DNA from: Pteria penguin
Taxonomy: Eukaryota > Mollusca > Bivalvia > Pterioida > Pteriidae
NCBI GenBank assembly: GCA_035048485.1
Contig: CM068583.1
Span: forward strand, 65,716,306 to 65,780,305
Reading direction: 5' to 3'
DNA length: 64,000 bases
The notes beneath the pieces were generated by a model, which worked only from the letters and a program-made list of their open reading frames with translations, had not been told where the DNA came from and made no database searches. Shown here piece by piece: positions 50,575 to 63,836 of this stretch. The position numbers and the translations under genes were made by a program. The number at the start of each line of letters is the position of its first letter. Positions within the stretch are counted from its first letter, which is position 1.

Positions 50575-53500
50575 TAAACTGTGGTTAACCTGATTATAGA
50601 GTATGAAGGACAGACTTAGCATAGAAAGAAGAGATGATCTGATCCAACCATATGGAGGACAGTCTCAGTGTAGCGGATAACTTGATAATTGCATATAGAG
50701 GGCGTATTTGATGCAGTGGATAACTTGACTATAACATATGAAAAGCAATGCTGGTGTACTGAATGATCTGATCAAATCATGTGGAGGGCAAACTTGGTGA
50801 AGTGACAAACCTGATCATACTACATAGCGGGCAGACATCATACATAGGTTTACCTTATTATCATAATGAAGGATAGACTTTGCGCAGTACCTAACCTGAT
50901 CATAGTATATAATGGGCAGACTTGGTGCGTTGAATAATCCGACTTAACTGTATGTAGGGCAGATTTAGCATAGCGGATAACTTGATTGCATATGGAGGGC
51001 ACATTTGGTGCAGTGAATAACCTGATTACACCATATGAAGTACAGTCGAGTGATCATAGCGTATGGATGGCAGACGTAGTGTAGTGGATGACCATCTTAC
51101 CATGTAAAGACCAGACTTGGTGCTGATGACAACCAGATTATACCGTACGGTAGGCAGACGGTGCTGTGGACTTGATTATATCACATGAAGGGCAGACTTT
51201 GTGTTGTGGACAACTTGATTATATCACATGAAGGGCAGACTTGGTGCTGTGGACAACTTGATCATATCACATGAAGGGCAGACTTGGTGCTGTGAACAAC
51301 TTGATTATATCACATGAAAGGCAGACTTGGTGCTGTGGACAACTTGATTATATCACATGAAGGGCAGACTTGGTGCTGTGGACAACTTGATTATATCGCA
51401 TTAAGGGCAGACTTGGTGCTGTGGACAACTTGATCATATCACATGAAGGGCAGACTTGGTGCTGTGAACAACTTGATTATATCACATGAAGGGCAGACTT
51501 TGTGCTGTGGACAACTTGATTATATCACATGAAGGGCAGACTTGGTGCTGTGGACTACTTGATTATATCGCATGAAGGGCAGACTTTGTGCTGTGGACAA
51601 CTTGATTATATCACATGAAGGGTAGACTTGGTGCTGTGAACAACTTGATTATATCACATGAAGGGCAGACTTGGTGCTGTGGACAACTTGATTATATCAC
51701 ATGAAGGGCCGTCTTTGTGTTGTGGACAACCTGATTATATCGCATGACGGGTAGACTTGGTGCTGTGGACAACTTGATTATATCGCATGAAGGGCACTCT
51801 TGGTGCTGTGGACAACTTGATTATATCACATGAAGGGCCGTCTTTGTGTTGTGGACAACTTGATTATATCACATGAAGGGCAGACTTGGTGCTGTGGACA
51901 ACTTGATTATATCACATGAAGGGCCGTCTTTGTGTTGTGGACAACTTGATTATATCATATGAAGGGCCGTCTTGGTGCTGTGGACAACTTGATTATATCA
52001 CATGAAGGGCAGACTTTGTGCTGTGGACAACTTGATTATATTACATGAAGGGCAGACTTGGTGCTGTGGACAACTTGATTATATCATATGAAGGACAGAC
52101 TTTGTGCGTGGACAACTTGATTATATCGCATGAAGGGCAGACTTGGTGCTGTGGACAACTTGATTATATCACATGAAGGGCAGACCTTGTGCAGTGGACA
52201 AATTGATCATATCAGATTAAGGGCAGACTTTGTGAAGGCCAGACGTGGTGCAGTGGTTAATCTGACCATACCCCAATGAGGGCAGACATCATTGATTTAC
52301 CAGATTAAAGAATATGAAGGACAAACTCTGTGCAGTAATACCTGATCATAGTATATAAATGCAAAGTTGGTGCGGTGGATGATCTGATATAACCATATAG
52401 AGGGCAGACTGAATGTAGTGGATATCTCGATGGTTCATGCAAATGGGGAGAGGGCACACTTGGTGCAATGGATAATTACAGCACACGAAGGGCAAATTTG
52501 CTGTTCTGAATGATCAGATCTTAGCATATGAGGTGCAGTGGATAACGGGATCATATCATATGGAGGGCAGACCTGGTACAGTGAGTGACCAATTATACCA
52601 TACGGCAAATTTGTTTTATAAGTTTACCTGATTATAGCAAATTTGATGCAATTGTTAACTGAATTTGTCATATGAAAGGCAGACTTGTTGCAGTGGATAG
52701 CTTGATTATACCATGTTGAGGGCAGACTTGGCACATAAGGGACAATTGATACAATGATCATAGTAATCAAGAACAGACCGAGTGCAGACGATAAATTGAA
52801 GATGTCAACTGGAGCGCACACTGGAGGCGAAGGATAACTTGACAATATCATATGAAGTGCAGACATAGTGCATTACTTAACCTGGTCATAGCATATGAAG
52901 AGCAGACTTAGTGCATAAGTTAACTTGGTCATAGCATATGAAGAGCAGACTTAGTGCATTAGTTAACCTGGGCATAGCATATGACGAGCAGACATAGTGC
53001 ATTACTTAACCTGGGCATGGCATATTACGAGCAGATTTAGTACATTAGTTAACCTGGGCATAGCATATGACGAGCAGACATAGTGCATTACTTAACCTGG
53101 GCATGGCATATGACGAGCAGATTTAGTGCATTAGTTAACCTGGGCATAGCATATGACGAGCAGACATAGTGCATTACTTAACCCGGGCATGGCATATGAC
53201 GAGCAGACTTAGTGCATTACTTAACCCGGGCATGGCATATGACGAGCAGACTTAGTGCATTAGTCAACCTGGGCATAGCATATGACGAGCAGACATAGTA
53301 CATTAGTTAACCTAGACATGGCATATGAAGAGCAGACATAGTGCATTACTTAACCCGGGCATGGCATATGATGAGCAGACATAGTGCATTAGTTAACCAG
53401 GTCATAGCATATGAAGAGCAGACATAGTGCATTAGTTAATCTAGGCATAGCATATGAAGAGCAGACTTAGTGCATTACTTAAACTGGTCATAGCATATGA

Positions 53501-54357
53501 AGAGCAGACTTAGTGCATTAGTTAATCTAGGCATAGCATATGAAGAGCAGACTTAGTGCATTACTTAACCTGGTCATAGCATATGAAGAGCAGACTTAGT
53601 GCATTAGTTAATCTAGGCATAGCATATGAGGAGCAGACTTAGTGCATTAATTAACCTGGTCATAGCATATGAAGAGCAGACTTAGTGCATTAGTTAATCT
53701 AGGCATAGCATATGAAGAGCAGACTTAGTGCATTAGTTAATCTAGGCATAGCATAGTAGCCAGACCTGGAGCATTGGTTAACCTGGTTATAGAATATGGA
53801 GGGCAGCCTTGGGACAGTGGTTAATCTGAGCATAGATTATCTAGGGCATACTTAGTGCAGTGGATATCCTGATCATGAACTATGAAAGGCAGACTTTGTA
53901 CAGTGGTTAAGCTGATCATATCATACTGAAGGCAGACTTTATATACTGGTTAAGCTGATCATATCATATTGTTGGCAGATTTTATACACTGGTTAAGCTG
54001 ATCATATCATATTGAGGGCAGACTTTGTGCAGTGGATAACCTGATCACACCATATTGAGGGCAGACTTGCCACAGTGTATAACTTGTTCATAGCATATAA
54101 AGGCAAGACTTTGTGAAGTGTATAACCTGATCACAGCATATGAAGGCCAGACTTTGTGAAGTGTATAACCTGATCATAGCTTATGAAGGCCAGACTTTGT
54201 GAAGTGTATAACCTGATCACAGCATATGAAAGCCAGACTTTGTGAAGTGTATAACCTGATCACAGCATCTAAAGACTTTGTGAAGTGTATAACCTAATCA
54301 TAGCATATGAAGGCCAGATGTTGTGAAGTGTATAACCTGATCATAGCTTATGAAGGC
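50575..54357. repeat. 43-bp satellite, subfamilies 1 and 2 and start of 3
   Basis: All units share the frame gcatatgaaggcagacttng, tgcagtggataacctgatca and ta with a 43-bp period. The edges (50575-51160, 52210-52850) are diverged. 51160-52210 is homogenised to acttgattatatcacatgaa, gggcagacttggtgctgtgg, aca. 52855-53755 is homogenised to a form with gagcagacttagtgcattag. From about 54080 the gaaggccagactttgtgaag form begins. Confidence 0.93.
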
Positions 54358-55828
54358 TATGAATATAAGAAAAAATAAAGATATATCTGGAATTAAACTA
54401 TTTGATGATCAAGATATAAAAACCATACAACATGCTGATGATTTAACAGTTTCCATAAATAATATAGAATCACTGAATAAAACATTAAAGGTTATAAAAA
54501 CCTTTTGTAAAGTGGCTGGATCTAAAGTAAATTTAGATAAAACAGAATGTATACTATTGGGCGGTTTAAAAAACAAATATGAAAAAATTTTCGGGGTCAA
54601 GGTTAATAATAAGTGTCTTAAATATACATGTATGGGGTACAAGAGTGAATGCTATAATAAGAATTGGCTCAATACTTTAGACAAAATGCAAAAACTTTTT
54701 GAATCATGGAAAAAAGAAAACTGACACTTTTTGGGAAAACATGTTATTGACACACTGGCTATATCGTAATTTATTTACATAGCGTCTATTTTGCTATTAC
54801 CTGATGAAAATTTGATTAAAAATATAAAGTCGGCAATTTTTAATTTTATCTGGAACAAAACAGATCGAATAAAAAGAAACACTCTTATAGGAAATATCAA
54901 ACAGGGAGGGATAGGATTAGTTGATATCGAAACTAAATTTAAATCACTTAAAGCATCATTTATAAGTAGAATATTTAACAGAGGCAACGTAATGTATGAG
55001 ATTATAAAATGTTACTAAGTTAAAATAAACTTGAGACCTGAATATATACTCAAATCAAGTGAGAAAAACATATATGGGACAAATATGCTTAATCCTTTAC
55101 CTATATTTTACCAGGAAGTCTTTTCATGTTTTATTGAATGTAAATTTAAATATAACTCTGAATGATCTTTTGTGTACAGATTTACTATCACAACCTCTTT
55201 GGTGTAATAATCTGTTTAAATATAACGGGAAAACTCTATATTTTCCAAACTGGATTAAAAGCAATTTTCTATACGTAAAAGATCTCATCAACAATGGGAA
55301 AATGAAATCTACTGTAGATATACTGGAACAATTGTCTATTAAAACAAATTGGATTTGTGAATTTAAATTATTAAAAAAGTCACTTAAACCGCCTTAATGA
55401 AGCTAAGCAAAGATTCAATACTTACACCAAATATTTTTGATAAATATACATTTTCGTTTCATTCTGGTTTTACCACATTCATGGACAAAAAGTGTAAATT
55501 TTATTATCAAAACCTACTGAAGAAAAAATTTCAACATCCTTTATATCAATCGTTATTATCGCGTGAATTCAATATAGAAAAATCTAATTGGATGAACATT
55601 TATACCAATAAAATTGTTTCAATGAATGACAGACGAATATCAGAATTCAATTATAAACTAATAAACGATATATTATGTAATAATACTTTTCTTTTCAAAT
55701 GTAAATTAAAAGACAGTGATGTGTGTATTAATTGTAACATTACTGAAAATTCGAAACATCTTATACACGAGTGTAATATTGTAAACAATGTGTGGAAACT
55801 TTTAGGATCTATACTTGGTTTGAAATAA
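54358..55828 (+). pseudogene. Broken LINE ORF2 (reverse transcriptase C-terminal part)
   Basis: The segment near 54360-54724 holds the catalytic-motif region as QHADDLTV (YADD is usual) and the following SKVNLDKTECILLGG. The frame then breaks at about 54722 and continues in other frames: FNFIWNKTDRIKRNTLIGN with GGIGLVDIETK (54791-55018), LNDLL, WIKSNFLYVKDLINNG (55059-55397) and a late segment with RRISEFNYKLIND and a Cys-His cluster CINC-x7-HLIHEC (55397-55828). At least three frame breaks are needed to link them. The region before the catalytic motif is absent. Confidence 0.85.
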
Positions 55829-56400
55829 AATGGAAACATATAATAATAGGTTTTTACTATGAAAATAATAATAAAATTAAATATCTAAACGAACTTATTT
55901 CTGTTGTGGCATATTGTGTATATAAATACAAAATGACTGCAAGATATGAAAAGAAAGAAGAAAAACGAAATTATGTTGAGAAAGTATATAAGAAATACGC
56001 TAAATGTAAGATATAATATTATTTCTGTTCTAAAAAATGTTTACATAAATTCTATAGATTTATTGATAAGCTATAAAACTGCCTATACATGTAATTATGT
56101 AAATACATAATGTATACATATATTTGCATTTCAGAAATATGATATATATATATTACAAATAATTTTACATTACTTGGGCTCATTTTCTTGATATATGTAA
56201 TATTTATGCATTGTTTATTATAACTGGAATACATATATATAATTCTATGTTTCCTATATATGACATATAATATGATATGGATTATTCAACTATTTGCAAT
56301 GTAACATGTTTCAATGTTCTTGTTATCACCTTATCCTGACCCGGGATATGGCGAATTGTAAAGAGGGTTTATAATGTATGAATAAGATATTAAAAAAAAA
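54358..56400 (+). mobile_element. 5'-truncated LINE inserted in the 43-bp satellite
   Basis: 2043 bp ending in a short poly-A, flanked by tagcttatgaaggc on both sides (54344-54357 and 56401-56414), so a 14-bp target duplication is visible. Reading frames give the C-terminal half of a reverse transcriptase and the following region of a non-LTR element of the L1/Tx1 type. Retroposition by target-primed reverse transcription explains the 5' truncation. It now carries frameshifts and stops and cannot be active. Confidence 0.9.
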
Positions 56401-58495
56401 TAGCTTATGAAGGCCAGACTTTGTGAAGTGTATAACCTGATCATAGCTTATGAAGGCCAGACTTTGTGAAGTGTATAACCTGATCATAGCTTATGAAGGC
56501 CAGACTTTGTAAAGTGTATAACCTGATCACAGCATCTAAAGTCCAGACTTTGTGAAGTGTATAACCTGATCACAGCATCTAAAGTCCAGACTTTGTGAAG
56601 TGTATAACCTGATCACAGCATCTAAAGTCCAGACTTTGTGAAGTGTATAACCTGATCACAGCATATGAAGGCCAGACTTTGTGAAGTGTATAACCTGATC
56701 ATAGCTTATGAAGGCCAGACTTTGTGAAGTGTATAACCTGATCACAGCATATGAAGGCCAGACTTTGTGAAGTGTATAACCTGATCACAGCATCGAAAGT
56801 CCAAACTTTGTGAAGTGTTTAACCTGATCATAGCATATGAAGGCCAGATTTTGTGCAGTGTATAACCTGATCACAGCATATGAAGGCCAGACTTTGTGAA
56901 GCATATAACCTGATCACAGCATCTAAAGTCCAGACTTTGTGAAGTGTATAACCTGATCACAGCATATGAAGGCCAGACTTTGTGAAGTGTATAACCTGAT
57001 TATAGCTTATGAAGGCTGACTTTGTGAAGTGTATAACCTGCAGCTGATCACAGCATATGAAGGCCAGACTTTGTGCAGTGTATAACCTGATCATAGCTTA
57101 TGAAGGCCAGACTTTGTGAAGTGTATAACCTGATCATAGCTTATGAAGGCCAGACTTTGTGAAGTGTATAACCTGATCATAGCTTATGAAGGCCAGACTT
57201 TGTGAAGTGTATAACCTGATCACAGCATCTAAAGTCCAGACTTTGTGAAGTGTATAACCTGATCACAGCATCTAAAGTCCAGACTTTGTGAAGTGTATAA
57301 CCTGATCACAGCATATGAAGGCCAGACTTTGTGAAGCGTATAACCTGATCACAGCATCTAAAGTCCAGACGTTGTGAAGTGTATAACCTGATCACAGCAT
57401 CTAAAGTCCAGACGTTGTGAAGTGTATAACCTGATCACAGCATATGAAGGCCAGACTTTGTGAAGTGTATAACCTGATCACAGCTTATGAAGGCCAGACT
57501 TTGTGAAGTGTATAACCTGATCACAGCATCTAAAGTCCAGACTTTGTGAAGTGTATAACCTGATCACAGCATCTAAAGTCCAGACTTTGTGAAGTGTATA
57601 ACCTGATCACAGCTTATGAAGGCCAGACTTTGTGAAGTGTATAACCTGATCACAGCATCTAAAGTCCAGACTTTGTGAAGTGTATAACCTGATCATAGCA
57701 TATGAAGGCCAGATTTTGTGAAATGTATAACCTGATCATAGCTTATGAAGGCCAGACTTTGTGAAGCGTATAACCTGATTATAGCTTATGAGGGCCAGAC
57801 TTTGTGAAGTGTATAACCTGATCATAGCTTATGAAGGCCAGACTTTGTAAAGTGTATAACCTGATCACAGTAATTATGAAAGCCAGACTTTGTGAAGTGT
57901 ATAACCTGATCATAGCTTATGAAGGCCAGACTTTGTGAAGTGTATAACCTGATCACAGCATATGAAGGCCAGACTTTGTGCAGTGTATAACCTGATCATA
58001 GCTTATGAAGGCCAGACTTTGTGCAGTGTATAACCTGATCACAGCATATGCAGTCCAGACTTTGTGAAGTATATAACCTGATCACAGCATATGAAGGCCA
58101 GACTTTGTGAAGGGTATAACCTGGCCACAGCATATAAAAGCCAGACTTTGTGCATTGTATAACCCAAGCTTAGCTTATGGAGGGCAGACTTTGTGAAGTG
58201 GATAACATTATCACACCAAGTGAAGAACAATTTTGTTACAGTGGATAAGCTGATTATAGCTTATGGAGTGCAGATTAAGTACTGCTAATAACCTATTCAT
58301 ACAACATAAAGGACACACTTGGTACAGTTGATAACCTGATCAACACATAAGAAGGCCAGACTTGGTGCCAAGAATGACCTGAACATGAATATAGATGGCA
58401 GACTTGCTGCAGTAATTAACCTGATCATAGCATAAAAAACCACATTTAGTGCAGCTGGTACCCTCATCATACAATATAGAGGGCAGACATGTTGG
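56401..58495. repeat. 43-bp satellite, subfamily 3
   Basis: About 45 units of gaaggccagactttgtgaag, tgtataacctgatcacagca and tat, with two local variants (gcatctaaagtccag and agcttatgaaggccag). It resumes the same subfamily found left of the LINE. Units become diverged after about 58130. Confidence 0.93.
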
Positions 58496-60545
58496 CATGT
58501 TGCAGTAGATTAGATCAATCTAAGACAAAATTGGATTACTTTGGAGTTTTTTAAATTAAATCTCATATAACATCTGACATAATTTTGAACCCCTCTTTAT
58601 CATTATTCATATGTACATAGTTTTCAAAATTTGAAAAATTACAACATTAATTACATATCATATATAAAACAAATACATCTATATACAAATTGAGATTTAT
58701 TTTCCCTTGAGAACTCATGTGGAGGAGTAAGTTGATTTACTTACAAGAAATTATGAAGAAAGTGTTAAGCAAAATATCAAAATATTGTTCATACCAAGAT
58801 CTACATGAACCTACTAAGACGGCATTCATATAGTACAACTATATCAGTTATGATGCATCTAAGTTTTACCACAAGAGATCATTGGCTATATTTCATGTTT
58901 TCTCATTGGATCCTGTTAAAGGGGCATGGTCTGAGACTGAAAAATTATGGCATAAAAAGGATAAATTACGACAATATCTTATTTTTCCTGTATTGCATGA
59001 ATTATAAGCTTTGTGTTAATTGCAAAATTTAAAACTAAAATCACTCAATGTTTTCGTAGAATAAAGGTAATTAAGTTGAATTAAATTCAGCTGGTTTAAA
59101 TTCTCTAAATAAAGGTATGCTCCGCCCATAATCATGCGCGTGTGCGGATATTCACTGTAGAAAACAACAACAATGGTTCACATTGAAGGATATGAACAAG
59201 GGAAAACAAAAGTGCAGTAGAAAAAACTATACACAGACTCTAAGGCCCAAAAAAGAAAAGCGGAAGAAATGTTACAATCTAGTAAAGCTCGAGTTTCATT
59301 GTCACGTGATTTCCTCTGACCGTCCTCATCAATATTCAAAGAGTTGGCGTGGTTATGATGCAAATTTAAAACGAGCATATCTCGTTAACAACATCGACTT
59401 TAGTAACGAAGCTTTTTACACATCTTAGATAATATACTAACAATCGACTGCCGTTAAAGAAATCTGTTTACAATTTTTATACTTTTCCCGATTTCAATCG
59501 AGCCATGCTCATTTACATATTTGTAAAGTAAAGAAATGATAATTCTAAAAGAATCTGATCTACCAAATATAAAAAATAAGAAAAAGGCCCTTTACTAGAT
59601 AGTACAGTGGATATGGTAACATGACAAGACTTTGATTGATCTCAGTAAAATGAACTGTAAAGTAGACCTGCTACATATCAATAAAAATGTAAAAATCATT
59701 CAATCTATCGGGTAAAGTCATGAACTTAATCTCATTCATACAGAAAATCCAGGGTAAATGGCTTGATCTTTCCTATCTGTAACTTGATAACATCCTTTTT
59801 AACCTGAAAATAAACAAAATGTTTAATATATGATCAGCACATTCCAACTTACCGCGATATAAAGCATTTTATTTCATGACATGAGGATGAAAATTTTATG
59901 ATACCTTTGTTGGGCAAAATGTTTTACTATTTCTTTAATTTGTGTTTTACCTCACACTTAAAGTATATTAACTGGTAACATCATCTGTCTCATGCTCTAC
60001 CAGCCATCTTCTGGTTTTCACTTTACTATATTCAGCAAATTACAATATCCATGACATAGGCCTACTGATTAAGTCATTCTTTAATATGATCTTTATCTGA
60101 AAGATTTGACCAAAGACCCACCTTTCACAGCTATTTTGATGGCAGGTGGTGGGGTTTTGGTGGGGTAGGTGGTGGGTTTTGCTCAGAATCCAAACCTGTA
60201 TGAAAACAGATAGTTCCTCATCCTCAAGAGGATCAAGGTTCCAGTACCTCTTATTAGAGTTGAATACCTACATAGAGGACTTGGGACCCATATCCCAAAA
60301 TAATTACCATAAAACTAAGCTTAAACTGGTTGTCTGTGGATATCACAGAAATTATCTTAAAAAACTATAAAGATAGTTGGATAGGTATTTTTTAATGAGC
60401 AAATTATTGAGATATAATTTTCAAATTTGCTGTCCAAGAGTTAATTTGTTATTAGTCTGATCATGCCCTTTACCTATACAGAATAATATAAATAATAAAT
60501 ACAAGTCTGATCATGCCCTTTACCTATACAGAATAATATAAATTA
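58496..60545. other. AT-rich sequence without a supported gene
   Basis: A plus-strand frame at 59183-59428 (81 codons, basic start) has no recognisable domain. A 60-bp stretch with gtctgatcatgccctttacc is repeated at about 60455 and 60512 and again at 60870. Confidence 0.45.
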
Positions 60546-60633
60546 GGGGTTACCATGCGAGTGTTTTACAAAAACTGACAGGGTATCGGTGAATACCCTG
60601 TCAGTTTTGGTAAAACACAAGCATGGTAACCCC
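60546..60633. repeat. Strong hairpin with about 40-bp arms
   Basis: ggggttaccatgc ... actgacagggtat is followed by a short loop (cggtga) and then ataccctgtcagt ... gcatggtaacccc. The arms pair almost perfectly over their whole length. Confidence 0.9.
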
Positions 60634-60714
60634 ATTCTAATGCATTTGACAAAATAATTACAACTAGAAGCACAGAGTTATGGTTTTCTAAGCCAATTCG
60701 CTAATCACAGTCAT

Positions 60715-60820
60715 ATCAAAAACTGCAGGGTATCGTGACATCACAAATCAGAAACTGCAGGGTATCGTGACGTCATATCAAAAACTGCAGGGGTATCGTG
60801 AATACCCTTGCAGTTTTTAA
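60715..60820. repeat. Repeated short hairpins related to the previous one
   Basis: aaaactgcagggtatcgtga occurs three times. The last copy is followed by its mirror atacccttgcagttttt, forming a second hairpin with the same gggtatcgtgaataccc centre. Confidence 0.85.
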
Positions 60821-61542
60821 ATCGGACAGCCAATGAGATCGCGTGTTACAAACAAAGTGCATTAGAATAATAAATACAAGTCTGATCATGCCCTTTACCT
60901 ATACATGTATATTAAAGAAAAGTTGAGAATTTGTGCTTGATTTTCAAGACTGGAGTTAAACTTCTACTACCAAGATTTTAAACTTAGGATGGAAATTGTG
61001 GGTGATATTGCATATCTTGATTGATAACTTGTTGAAAAATTTCGTTTGTATCTAGGAAAACCATGAGCATTTCTTATATGTCTCCATAGCTTAGAAATAT
61101 TATCTAATTCTAATAGCTTTTAGAATCTAATGATTGTTCATCATTAAATTTCAATATTGGACCTACACACAACATATTGCAATGTTCGGTAATGTTTAGT
61201 TACATTTATTTTTTATTCAGTTTGTAATTCCCCATCCATCATAATTTGGTAACCATTATAATTACAAATAACAAAATATGCCATCATGCAAGTCCTGACA
61301 TGAGAACCAACATTTCTATTAATCTCGCTACACCCTAGTCAACCCTAAATAGAGAAAACATCACTGAATATGTGAGTAAGAAGTTAATTTTAAGGTAAAC
61401 CAGGTAAATCATAGCTTCAGGATGTGAAAACATATTTGAGATAAACATAATACACATTATATCCCCGTTTCACACTTCCCAGGTAAATTTAATCAGATCA
61501 TTAATAAGGAAACTAGAATTTTAATGTGTCTGTATGAAGTAG
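60821..61542. other. Unremarkable AT-rich spacer
   Basis: No gene, array or element recognised. Confidence 0.5.
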
Positions 61543-61967
61543 ATGCCCCCACTGGCAGCTAAAGTAGTGAAATATTATTGCCAGAGAACTAATATTTGAA
61601 AATTCAAAGAATTTCCAATGTTAATTACTCTGTCAAAAATTACCGGAACACACCTATATTCAAACTTGACCTGCATTTTCCCTTGATACATCTATATACC
61701 CAATATCAATTTAATCCATTAAATCTTCACTGAGAAATGAGCAGACACTGTCATTTTTCAGAAATTTTCTTTGTTCAAGGGCAACATATCTTTCAGATAT
61801 TACCGGACTACACCCATATTTGAACTTGACCTGCATCTTCCCTTGATACATCTTTGTACCCAATATCAATTTTATCCATCAAACTTTCAAAGAGAAACTG
61901 AGCGGAAACTGAATGATGACGGAACAGGGTAACACAGTATGCCCCTGCCATTTCATAGCGGGGGCAT
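61543..61967. mobile_element. Small element bounded by atgccccc / gggggcat
   Basis: The ends form a short inverted pair (atgccccc-a/g-ct). The interior has two copies of about 140 bp with caaacttgacctgcattttc, cccttgatacatct and atccat-aa-cttc. It is related by its end to the repeat at 12850-13406. Confidence 0.6.
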
Positions 61968-62257
61968 AAAAAAATCTATTTTAGTGATGTTTTGAACATA
62001 TGTAACAAGATATATTCTTCAAGCTGTGTTTCCAGTGAAAAGGTATTTTGATACTGTACAATATACAATAGATAGTTTCTAAGATTTGCTAAGTCTGTGG
62101 CTATACAGATGATGATAGATGTTTCATTTCTGATAATGTATATTTAATGATATTTACTGGTTGCAATACGATGTGGACTTAGGCAGAAAGTCATTAAAAT
62201 TATAGAAAACAGAAAATGGCAAAAAAGGATCAATATTGCAATAGATACATATTAAAA

Positions 62258-63836
62258 ACAAGAGGCCCAAGTGAGCCTATAACGCTCACCTGAGTATCTA
62301 GATGATCAGTCATGCAGGAAGGAAGAATTCATTTATTTTTGCATTACTGTGACTAAGTCAACACAAATGTTGAAAATATGTCAAATTTTATTTCAGACCA
62401 GAATAAAAAACAACACTTTTTTTGCACATCCATTCAGGTGATTTTGATATTAAGCATTTGCTTTGTCTTTGCAAGATGTGATTCAGGGCCAAAAATTAGT
62501 CATTTTCTTTAGGTGGGGCCTTTTGTTGACTGATTTCAAGTCTGGGTCATGAACAATATTTCAATTACCAAGTGGTATACCGGGTATGTACCATTGTGAG
62601 ACCTACTTTTTAGACAAAGTGACATTATCTGTTTACCAATTTGGATGAAATTTACCAAATTGATAGAGGACCTACAGTACTTCATGTATTCCATGTTTCA
62701 TTAAAATCTTTCACATGGTATAACAGCAGAAGTTAAAAATGTGAAGAATTGCTCCTATACACCCTCATTTGGAAGTCTTAAAAAATTCATAGAAAATCCA
62801 AAAATTGAGATATTGACAAAATTCTTTCAAAGTAACATTCCTTACCTTAATTATGATCACAATAGTCCATGAGAAATCATCATTATCAATTAACTAGGAA
62901 ATATGACACTTTTCTGCATTGAAATCACCAAGTCCAAACAAATGTTGAAAAAAAATTCTAAAATTTGATTTTGGAAGGGAACCAAAATGACAATACATCT
63001 TCACTCATCCCTCTAGATCATTTCTATGCATTCTGTTTGTCTCTGTATATAGCCTGTATGAAAAAGAATATTGTCAAAGGAGGGTACTCTTTTGTGCCCT
63101 ACTTTTGACTATGGTGGTGCCACCTGTAAAGAGGTCTGGACGAAAACAACAGAATTTGAAGAGGATCATAAGTGACTTATTTCTACCAAGATTGATCAAA
63201 ATCCATTGAACAGTTTTGCAGAAAAAGTTGAAAATGTGAAAAATGGCCAACCCCCCCCCCCCCCCCCCCCCCTCTTTTTTTGGAAGTCTTCAAAAATTCC
63301 TAAAAATCCAAAAATTGAGATATTGACAAAATTCTTTCACAATAATATTCCTTACCACAATTATGATCAAAATAGTCATTAAGAAATCATCAATATCAAT
63401 TAACTGAAAAACATGACACTTTTCTGCATTGAAATTACTAAGTCCAGAAACACGTCAAAAAAGCGTATATTTCTATTTAACGGATCTTAACCCCGAACAC
63501 AGTTTTTGATAACCCATCTTTATAGATTGTTGGATGCAATTAGTTTCCCTATTTATGTACTGGTTCTGGAGAAGAAGATGTTTGAAGAGGGGTACCGTTT
63601 TGGGCACTTTTGGCCCCGCCCTGGATCCACCCCTGAGGAAAATCTTGATCCTGAACAACATTTTAGTAAGGAACCTTGAGTACATCATTTATACAAAGTT
63701 TGATCCAAATCTGCAATGTAGTTCCAGAGAAGAAGTCAAAAATGTGAAAAAGTTAACGACGGATGGATGACGACGACGACGGACGGCGCACTATGACTAT
63801 AGCTCACTTGAATCTTTGGCTCAGGTGAGCTAAAAA
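62258..63836 (+). mobile_element. Dispersed bivalve-type element, copy B
   Basis: It has the same ends as the copy at 42581 (acaagaggcccaagtgagcc with ctcacctgag; ggctcaggtgagctaaaaa) and a closing gacgacgacgg stretch. The interior is longer and includes two related blocks with aaattgagatattgacaaaa (62800 and 63310) and a poly-C run near 63250-63272. There is no intact coding frame. Confidence 0.75.

Noticed and set aside
59183..59428. 81-codon basic protein
   Set aside because: No domain, no neighbours and no splice or promoter support; left as unassigned sequence.
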